Of a stretch of 64,000 nucleotides of DNA, positions 48,070-56,623 are shown piece after piece. A model generated the notes under the pieces. It was given only the letters and a program-made list of their open reading frames with translations, was not told where the DNA came from and ran no database searches. The translations under genes were made by a program, and so were the position numbers. The stretch comes from Alentia gelatinosa. Taxonomy: Eukaryota > Annelida > Polychaeta > Phyllodocida > Polynoidae. The stretch's first letter is position 1. Each line of letters opens with the position of its first letter. The stretch covers positions 77,759,193-77,823,192 of the forward strand of contig OX465579.1 in NCBI GenBank assembly GCA_950022655.1, written 5' to 3'.

Positions 48070-48152
48070 TGTCAGAAGTGGGATTCGAACCCACGCCCAT
48101 AGAAGGGGACTGCGACCTGAACCAGCGCCTTAGACCCCTCGGCCATCCTGAC
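48070..48152 (-). pseudogene. tRNA-Leu with one-base deletion in anticodon stem
   Basis: Sister of 47594..47677 with one further lesion: a base lost from the 5' anticodon stem (CTGCG to CTGG). 83 nt; the stem cannot form normally although CAG is still readable. Confidence 0.8.
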
Positions 48153-48544
48153 TTAATGGAAACTAATGGTCTAAGAAAGTAAGTGACCGCAATCATTCAG
48201 AACTGAGATTCTACACCTAAGAGTGAACGGAGAGCAGTATGTTTAGCCAAATTATTCCCTATCAGTATGGAATGGAAGGGTCATGCAGCATCATTTCTAG
48301 TTCAGGGAAATTATATACTCTCTAAAGAAGGATTCAAACTCCTTATCATAATATATAGTAAAAAGGAGACCTTAATACAGTTTCTAGACTGGTTGGTCAT
48401 CCTGACTTCATTGCAATAATTAGTCCAATCAATGAGGATGTCCAAGGTCATGCAGAAGAACCATTTTGCTTTGCAGGAAATATTTGAGATAAGTAATGAA
48501 TTGAAGGGAAAGTGAAAAGTGTTTCAGGTTGAGCAAAAACAGTC

Positions 48545-48628
48545 TATCAGAAGTGGGATTCGAACCCACGCCCACAGAAGTGGACTGCGACCTGAACGCA
48601 GCGCCTTAGACCGCTTGGCCATCCTGAC
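48545..48628 (-). tRNA. tRNA-Leu-CAG: tRNA-Leu (CAG), wobble acceptor variant
   Basis: The 3' end is TTCTGATA, making a G1-U72 wobble pair; the D loop reads AAGCGG where the majority has GAGCGG. Confidence 0.8.
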
Positions 48629-49014
48629 TTAATGGAAATGACTGGTCTAAGAAAGTAAGTGACTGCAATCATTCAGAACAGAGATTCTACACATAAGAGT
48701 GAAGGGAGGGCAGTATGTCTAGCCAAATTATTCCATATCAGTATGGAATGGAAGTGTCATGCAGCATCATTTCTTGTTAAGGGAAATATATCCTCTCAAA
48801 CAAAGGATTCAAAATCCTTATCATATAGTGAAAGGGAGACCTTAATACAGTATCTAGACTGGTTGGTCATCCTGACTTCATTGCAATAATTAGTCCAATC
48901 AATGAGGATGTCCAAGGTCATGCAGAAAAACCATTTTGCTTTGCAGGAAATATTTGAGATAAGTAATGAATTGAAGGGAAAGTGAAAAGTGTTTCAGGTT
49001 GAGCAAAAATAGTC

Positions 49015-49098
49015 TGTCAGAAGTGGGATTCGAATCCACGCCCACAGAAGTGGACTGCGACCTGAACGCAGCGCCTTAGACCGCTCGGCCATCCTGAC
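49015..49098 (-). tRNA. tRNA-Leu-CAG: tRNA-Leu (CAG), T-stem variant
   Basis: One change: GTGGGTTC becomes GTGGATTC, giving an A-C mismatch at the top of the T stem and a weaker B box. Confidence 0.8.
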
Positions 49099-49484
49099 TT
49101 AATGGAAATGACTGCTGTAAGAAAGTAAGTGACTGCAATCATTCAGAACAGAGATTCTACACATAAGAGTGAAGGGAGGGCAGTATGTCTAGCCAAATTA
49201 TTCCATATCAGTATGGAATGGAAGTGTCATGCAGCATCATTTCTTGTTAAGGGAAATATATCCTCTCAAACAAAGGATTCAAAATCCTTATCATTTAGTG
49301 AAAGGGAGACCTTAATACAGTATCTAGACTGGTTGGTCATCCTGACTTCATTGCAATAATTAGTCCAATCAATGAGGATGTCCAAGGTCATGCAGAAGAA
49401 CCATTTTGCTTTGCAGGAAATATTTGAGATAACTAATGAATTGAAGGGAAAGTGAAAAGTGTTTCAGGTTGAGCAAAAATAGTC

Positions 49485-49568
49485 TGTCAGAAGTGGGATT
49501 CGAACCCACGCCCACAGAAGTGGACTGCGACCTGAACGCAGCACCTTAGACCGCTCGGCCATCCTGAC
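49485..49568 (-). tRNA. tRNA-Leu-CAG: tRNA-Leu (CAG), D-stem variant
   Basis: Same single change as 45723..45806. Confidence 0.88.
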
Positions 49569-49960
49569 TTAATAGAAATGACTGGTCTAAGAAAGTAAGT
49601 GAACGAAATCATTCAGAACAGAGATTCTACACCTAAGAGTGAAGGGAGGGCAGTATGTCTAGCCAAATTATTCCATATCAGTATGTACTGGAAGTGTCAT
49701 GCAGCATCATTTCTTGTCAAGGGAAATTATATCCTCTCAAACAAAGGATTCAAACTCCTTATCATAATATATAGTAAAAGGGAGACCTTAATACAGTATC
49801 TAGACTGGTTGGTCATCCTGACTTCATTGCAATAATTAGTCCAATCAATGAGGATGTCCAAGGTCATGCAGAAAAACCATTTTGCTTTGCAGGAAATATT
49901 TGAGATAAGTAATGAATTGAAGGGAAAGTGAAAAGTGTTTCAGGTTGAGCAAAAATAGTC

Positions 49961-50044
49961 TGTCAGAAGTGGGATTCGAACCCACGCCCACAGAAGTGGA
50001 CTGCGACCTGAACGCAGCGCCTTAGACCGCTCGGCCATCCTGAC
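49961..50044 (-). tRNA. tRNA-Leu-CAG: tRNA-Leu (CAG), majority copy, last intact
   Basis: Majority sequence; T5 at 49951..49955. The unit to its right decays after about 50200. Confidence 0.95.
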
Positions 50045-50210
50045 TTAATGGAAATTAATGGTCTAAGAAAGTAAGTGACCGCAATCATTCAGAACTGAGA
50101 TTCTACACCTAAGAGTGAAGGGAGGGCAGTATGTTTAGCCAAATTATTCCCTATCAGTATGGAATGGAAGGGTCATGCAGCATCATTTCTTGTTCAGGGA
50201 AATTATATCT

Positions 50211-50288
50211 TCTTAAAAGTTCGATTTAAGTTTTTTACCAAGGGAGGAGATCTGAATGTAGTACCTTAGACTGCTTGGCCACCTTTAC
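50211..50288 (-). pseudogene. Relic tRNA-Leu at the array edge
   Basis: The counterpart of the decayed second tRNA in the terminal, diverged unit. It keeps an A-box-like TGGCCAAGCAG, the stretch GTCTAAGG, and a loop TTCAGAT that still aligns to anticodon CAG, without the gap seen in the array-body relics. Acceptor and T arm are destroyed. The spacer that follows (50289..50415) also aligns, poorly, with the normal spacer. Confidence 0.65.
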
Positions 50289-50415
50289 TTAATTGCAATA
50301 ACTAGTTCAATTAACAATGATATTCAAGGTCTTGCGGAGGGACAATTCAGCTTACCACAAAATATTCTAGACAACAAATGAATGGAAGGTAATTTCAATA
50401 GTTTTTGGGCGAGTC

Positions 50416-50436
50416 TGTCAGAAGTGGGATTAGAAC
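50416..50436 (-). pseudogene. Truncated tRNA-Leu 3' end, array border
   Basis: The acceptor 3' strand and part of the T arm (plus strand TGTCAGAAGTGGGATTAGAAC) match the tRNA, then homology stops. This marks the right border of the array. Confidence 0.75.
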
Positions 50437-50749
50437 ATATTCAAGAGCGGTTCGACATCATCATGCTTTGGTAAATATCTATTTGTATCTATCAATATTT
50501 ATAGATATATATTACAAGTGAAACGTGTTAACCATATTTGGACGAATTCCCGTACCTTGTTTCTTTCAAAATAAGTATTTTTATAGAAAGAAAGGTGGTC
50601 CGAGAGGTCGCTAAAAAACATATATCGTCATTAAAATACAATTGAGTATTCACACTTATTTTTGTATGTTACGGATGAGTATCTACTTATATTACTTATA
50701 CATGTTAGGTACCCGATGAGATGTTACCACTGAGTAGCGTTGTGCTTAC
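50437..50749. other. Non-coding stretch between array and exon A
   Basis: AT-rich unique sequence. I see no exon, tRNA, polyadenylation cluster or repeat that explains it. If the VWD/EGF gene continues left, this is the start of its next intron. Confidence 0.5.
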
Positions 50750-50863
50750 CTATGCATGTGACCCCGTCCTCGACTAGGTAGTAGTTTTCAAGGCACTGGC
50801 AGTAGTAGGAGCCAAACGTGTTGACACAGGCGTCACAGGAAACTGTCTGACACTCGTCCACAT
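50750..50863 (-). CDS. Exon A: calcium-binding EGF-like domain
   Basis: 38 codons, phase 1 at both ends. Starts DVDEC, has six cysteines and the [12 protein letters not shown] hydroxylation motif; ends VTCIG at a donor GTAAGCA (minus strand). The acceptor is TACTTAG. Because the donor is sound, another exon is expected to the left, yet only the tRNA array lies there. Confidence 0.88.
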
Positions 50864-51121
50864 CTAAGTATAAACAACATGATACATAAAGGTATATGCA
50901 AAAAATCCTTGATACATGTCCAACTATTTGGCCTGATGTTGGTTGCGGTTGTGTGGCAGCAGTTGCGGCTGTGGAGTGATATCTGATCAGACCTTTTGTT
51001 ATATATGTATATATATATATGTATGTATGTATATGTATATATATGTGTATATATATGTATATATATATGTGTGTATATATGTATGTCTATATGTATGTCT
51101 ATATGTATGTATATATGTATG

Positions 51122-51166
<45 letters not shown>

Positions 51167-54100
51167 TACCAGAATAAAACCACAGAAGAATGGTGTTTCG
51201 AACTAAAATCTATCAAAATTCGGTTAAAAATAAAGAGTGCACTAGGTCTATTTTATATAATTAATCAACTGATACTCAATCTGGTTTTAGAATTATCTAT
51301 AATAAAAATTGATAATTTAGCATTGGATTTTCCATATACCATTTATTCGATGACTAATGGTGAATCAAATAAAAACAACAGTTGTGTCCCCTAGATGCAC
51401 ACTGCACAAAACTAACCATTTTATGCATATATCCGCCATCGCGGAAGTGTATGTATCGGCTGAATATTAACTTCTTTTCATTTGTATATGCCTTTATTAT
51501 CCATCGTATACAAAGTCCCCATTGAAAATGTACGGGGACTCAGTAAACCACTACCCATTGTATAAAACCTGTCAGATACCATAACTGTGGTATACGGATT
51601 CAAACCTGTGGTATACGGCCTCAAAACCATGGTTTACGGGAAAAATAGTCCCTTTTGCTATAGAGCAAAGAAATAGTTCCTAATGTTATACCCGTTAATA
51701 TGGCAATTACTGGGTTTAATTTATTCGCAAAGATGGATAATAAATGCAACACACAATGATTTTGTGGACAGGCAGCTCTGTAAACCACTCGCGGTTGACC
51801 TCGTAATCCACTCGCTAGCGCTTGTGTATTACTACGCGTCAACCCCTCGTGGTTTACGGCCGCCCGTCCACAAAACCATCGACTATTGTCTATGTAATCC
51901 ACACCAGCATAGAGGGATATACAAGACTGTTTCCTTTATACGGACATGTCTTGGTTGTAATTCACACCTGGCATATCCAAGATAAAACATACTCTGCACG
52001 ATATATATATATATGCTGGGCGTATACATGATTATAAAAAAAAAAAAAAAGAATCGCCACCCACCACCACCCCACACTCGTGGGTTTGGTAGAGGTTGCA
52101 CCAACACTGACCCGAAGCCCTCCGGCACCCCACCGAACCAACATAATGCAGGGTTTATAATGTGTAATTAATCAATTTATACTCAATCAGGTTTTATAAA
52201 GGTTTTATAAAATAAATTGGTAATATAAGATTATATTTTTCATATAATACAGACTTGGACGCTTAATGGACAATAAAATATGCTACCAGTAGTGTCCCCA
52301 AGTGGCAGAGATAGGAACTATTCGATAGTGGTGTAAATACAACAGAATTAGGTATATATGACGTATATTTGACCGCACCATGGACGCTTATATACGCCTA
52401 CAGATGAGGCGTATACACACAGGGAATAGGACGCCCTTGTATACGCAAAAACATACATATATATACGCAGGGCGTATATATATGTAAAGTTGGTGGTTCT
52501 TGTGCAGTGGCAGAGATTGGAAATATTGAAAAGTGGCGTACGCCCAGAGATAAAGTGTATACTCCTTCTTATTCTTGCAAAATGATGCATATATACGCCT
52601 TAAGTATACATATGTAAATCACGTTTTTCCACTCTGTGTACCTTTGCACTCTGAGGCGCCGTCCACAGCCACGAAGCCCGGCTTACATTCACATACGTAG
52701 CTGCCGTTGGTGTTGAGGCACTCGGCAAGCACTCCACAAGTGTGGATTTTAGTGGCGCACTCATCTATGTCTGAAATAGAGACATTACTATCTTTTAGCA
52801 CTGGGAAAGGAAATATCCTGTTATACTATAAGTTATATATCAAGCACTAAACTGAATTAGTAACTACATTCATGGGTGACACAGGCGATACTGGCAAAGT
52901 ACTTGGGGTTGCGTTGTTTAAAGGTGGTTAACTGGAAATGATGAAATCATTGTTGAAGCCTGTATGATGGTATTGGAGGATAATTAGTAGAAACTGAAGG
53001 AGAGCTAGTAGTGTAAGTGTTTATTGCACGAGGGGCAGGTCGCATTACTGCACAGTGTATTAGCCGAGCGCAGTGAGTAGCTGAACTGATGGGTGTGCGA
53101 TAAACACTAACGCTACTAACTTGAGTTCAGTATAGTAATTTTCCTTCCCCGTCTCCATGACTGAACAATAGGAAATATGTGAACACAGACTGATATCCAG
53201 TTATCATTATATACCTATACACTAACTCAATGTAAATACTGCTGCTTGGGCTATAATAATTTGTTACATATTGCGTGATACGCCGTGTATCTTTGTACCC
53301 AGATACATATTGCATGCTTTGACTAACATATTTTGTGCTTTGACTAACATATTGAGTGCTTTAACTGACATATTGCGTGCTTTGAAAAAATAACACATTC
53401 TGATTGGCTGAGAGGCCAACAACACAGTTCCTGGTGGAAGATTTACAAATGGGGGATCCCACCACTACGCAAGTATTGAGCAACTGACAGATGCCCCGGA
53501 ATCACTTATCATGCAAATTCTTCAAATATCGAGGTATCTAACCCGGGATAGCTTAAATAAGCGATATCGACTGATAACAACACTCGCCGCAAAGTCACAG
53601 TGACTAGAATAGATATACCGCATTAGTGTGACGTCATTATCGGGGTTTCCCTACGATCTAGGAAATGCCAATAATGACGTCAATGGCGGCACCCCTGTCA
53701 ATCGGCGTAACTTGGCGGCGAGTGTTGTTATCGGTCGATATCGCATATTTAAACTATCTGGACGTTATCAGTTGAAACCCCCATGCACGCATTTTAGTAA
53801 ATCCGCAAGTTAACATGTTCCGGGGTCCTTGTCAGACGTCTTGAAACTCCTGAAGTGAGACACTACGAGCCTCAACAGGGCCGGATATAGCCCGTTGCGC
53901 ATGCGCAATCATATACAAACAAGGATCACTCTCTTAATCGTTGTCTCTGTACATAGCACCAAGCTTGAGCGACCACCATGGAGTTGTCCCATTACCTTAA
54001 TTCCATATAAGGAATACAGTAGACCGAGCAGCCAATAACTTCATTCGCAGCAAACCCCGACCTTCACCCTGACCTCCTTACATAATATTTTCTCGTGCCT

Positions 54101-56532
54101 TGGGACGGTTCTGCAGTCGAATGTTGACCTCGAATCTTAGGGGCCACAACCACCCTCGCGACCCTAACCTCGACTAGGATAGTGTATCTGACTTCCAAAT
54201 TAGTATTGTGATGTATTTACTGTGCTCTGAGAGAGTGATATTGCCAAGGCAGTCGGTTTATGGTCAGTTTGGGCGATTCATAAACAATTGAAGGTATATA
54301 ATAATAAAATAACATAGTAATGACACAAATACAATGATACTTATTCTTGGTGTAGGCCAGAAATCCTTCAGAGCTCGTCGTGAAGGATTTCTAGCCAACA
54401 CCTTATTAACATTGTGTAATTAGCCATTTTAGTATCGCCAAGTTGCTCAAGCGAGTGAGTCGCTTTGCCAAGTAAGGCAATAGGTCGTCAACAATTCATA
54501 GACCGCATTAGTATGACGTTGCTCACGTTCTGACAGCTTATTGGGCAATCTTTTTTATTACCCTCGAGCAATAAATGAGACTGCAGGCCCGTCCGAATAC
54601 AGTGACTCAATGTTAAGCCTATGGCGTTTTTCATAGGGGGTAGGATAAATAGACAGACTGGGAATCTTACTGGCTGTATCCCTCAGAAGATTGACGCAGA
54701 CTTACCTAGACACACGGGTAGAGCGTCCCGGCTGGGTAGGTAGCCGTGCGGACAGTGACACTCGGCCTTCTCGTCAATCCAGCTGCAGTAGGCTTTAGGG
54801 TCGCGTTTACAGATATCATCCTCACTCCGACAAGTCTTGTCTGGCTGTGCTGTGAGAGTGTATGAAAAGGGATGTTTACATGGACAATAATCGATGGTTT
54901 TGTGGACAAGCGGCCGCAAAATATAAGAGGGTTGACGCGAGGTAATATAAGAGCGTCATCGAGTATATTACGACATCATCCTCGAGTGGCTTACAGAGCC
55001 ACCTGTCTACAAGTCCATGGTTTATTTCATTTATCATTCATCGTCTCGAGTAAATTAATCTCAGGAATTGCCGTATTAAGGGGTTTATCAATAGGGACTA
55101 TTCTTTGCTCTATAGCACAAAAGGACTATTGTATGTAATGTCTTTGAGGCCGTATACCACGGATTTGAATTCGAATGCCATAGTTATAGTATCTGACAGC
55201 TCTTTAATAATGGATAGAGAGCGCCCATATATATTTTCAATGGAAACTTTGAACAAGACGAACAATAAAGTAGAGTACAACATAACCTATTAGTCGGATT
55301 TACTACGGGCTCATCCATAAAGTATCTACGCAGTGACAGGACCGGGTAAAGATTTTGGAAAGCTTGCGTGCATTGTACTTCCTCTCTTTTCAAACTTATC
55401 GTGTACAAGATTTAAAGGGCGGGTAGGAAGGGTAAAATATTTCAGAAATTCTGTATAGGTTACGTACTTTATCTATACATGGTCCATACAGAACTGTTTA
55501 TATTGGCTTAGCAGGGGCACAGGAAAAGATAAGGAGAGCCCGCCTTTAAGAGTTACAAATAACTTCAAAGGACAATCCCCATCTGGCATTGTGTAACAAT
55601 CAACCAGGAACATGAGTAGCATAGGATTGTCACCACGGCTCAGGCCAATACCCATTAGCATGATTATTTCTTTTACAAAGAAATCAAAAGCTTTGAAAAG
55701 AAAATTAGAAAACAATGATACCTGACACAACAAAGGCCGTTTATACATTTGCCAACTTTTATCAAGAACCTTAGCTTTCCACGATCAAATTTTATTGAGG
55801 TATAGGAATACAAAGGAAAGGTCACCGTTATTGATCTCAACAAGATATTCAAATCAATGTTAGATGAATTTACGATTGCCTGTAACAAGTCCGTAATTAC
55901 GTAGAATGACTTTTCATATCTGATTCCTGCTACGCTTGGTAAGGCTGCATCATACGCATTTAGCTGGTATACTTACGTTTACAGCGGTATCCATCAGGCT
56001 GCAGGTCAAAATAGGTAAGACAGGTGCATTCATAGCTCCCGGTCAGGTTCTTACAACCCATGTCACACTTGTCAATACCCTCTGTGCATTCATCAATATC
56101 TGAAACCAGAACATATGTAATTACATAGGTTCTTACACCCATCTCACACTTATCAATGCCTCTGTCAATTCATTAATATCTGAAACCAGGACACACATAA
56201 TAATCATGTCAGGCCCCATTGCAAATCAGTGTCTGCTCTTTTATAATGTATCATTTGCATTTAGGATACCCATTTTTAATTATTCTAATTATTTCCATAC
56301 CGATGTTGAAGTTGCCCTATCTCACCTTTGTACGGATCATATACCAAATATAATGCCTTTGGTCGTTCAGTGAGTTACTTATATAGAACAACCCTAACAT
56401 AGTAGCACATCAAACAAGACGAGATAAGATTGATGTCCATTCATGGAACACGGTTGTGAGGCCGAGTTCTGTGAATAAAGGCGATCCCAAGAAACTGCCT
56501 ACATTACCCTGCTCAAACAAGTATGTCGCACC

Positions 56533-56623
<91 letters not shown>

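Larger units (their letters stand above)
1..50436 (-). repeat. Tandem array of tRNA-Leu(CAG) repeat units
   Basis: About 106 head-to-tail units of 469-477 bp, each with one minus-strand tRNA-Leu(CAG). The window opens at the first base after a tRNA 5' end, so the array continues to the left. Two main unit lengths exist: about 470 bp, and 476/477 bp, the longer carrying a different middle segment with ATATA-rich insertions. Units are nearly identical from 1 to 40 kb and more varied from 40 to 50 kb. There is no other gene in the spacers. Each spacer contains a decayed second tRNA (see 641..723) and a small inverted repeat TTCCATA-tcag-TATGGAA. The array ends at a degenerate half unit (50211..50436). 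Confidence 0.97.
50864..52641 (-). other. Intron A/B
   Basis: 1.8 kb without coding signal. Contains a TATG/TATA microsatellite (51001..51163), one arm of a dispersed inverted repeat (51511..51903), two related AT-rich segments (about 51255..51343 and 52163..52250) and GCGTATA-rich MITE-like sequence (about 52330..52620). Confidence 0.75.
52771..54705 (-). other. Intron B/C
   Basis: 1.9 kb, no exon seen. Holds three foldback elements (53006..53118, 53484..53835, 54345..54405) and a 21-bp tandem repeat (53305..53388). 53840..54340 shows nothing recognisable. Confidence 0.7.

Noticed and set aside
17768..48196. Minus-strand frames of 74-98 codons crossing some tRNA copies (17768, 30516, 40774, 42775, 47954)
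   Set aside because: They translate the tRNA itself and exist only where a private substitution removes a stop codon.
31..49835. Open frames of 61-83 codons in almost every unit of the array, plus strand
   Set aside because: They begin at GTG, not ATG, and overlap the decayed tRNA. The frame shifts inside between long and short unit types, so amino acids are not conserved where bases are. This is repetition of a chance frame, not a gene family.
1..50436. CRISPR array or rRNA (5S) repeat
   Set aside because: The 470-bp repeats contain a clear tRNA-Leu. There is no short repeat with unique spacers, and no 5S rRNA motif.
50833..51394. Frames of 87-132 codons in the TATG microsatellite
   Set aside because: Low-complexity I/Y/H translation on both strands.
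53628..53813. 61-codon plus-strand frame
   Set aside because: Lies within the foldback element and reads across its inverted arm.
51621..55138. Similar ~90-codon frames in the two dispersed repeat copies (51621..51902 minus, 54872..55138 plus) as a conserved protein
   Set aside because: Amino-acid identity looks lower than base identity and the changes are not concentrated at third positions, so there is no sign of coding constraint.
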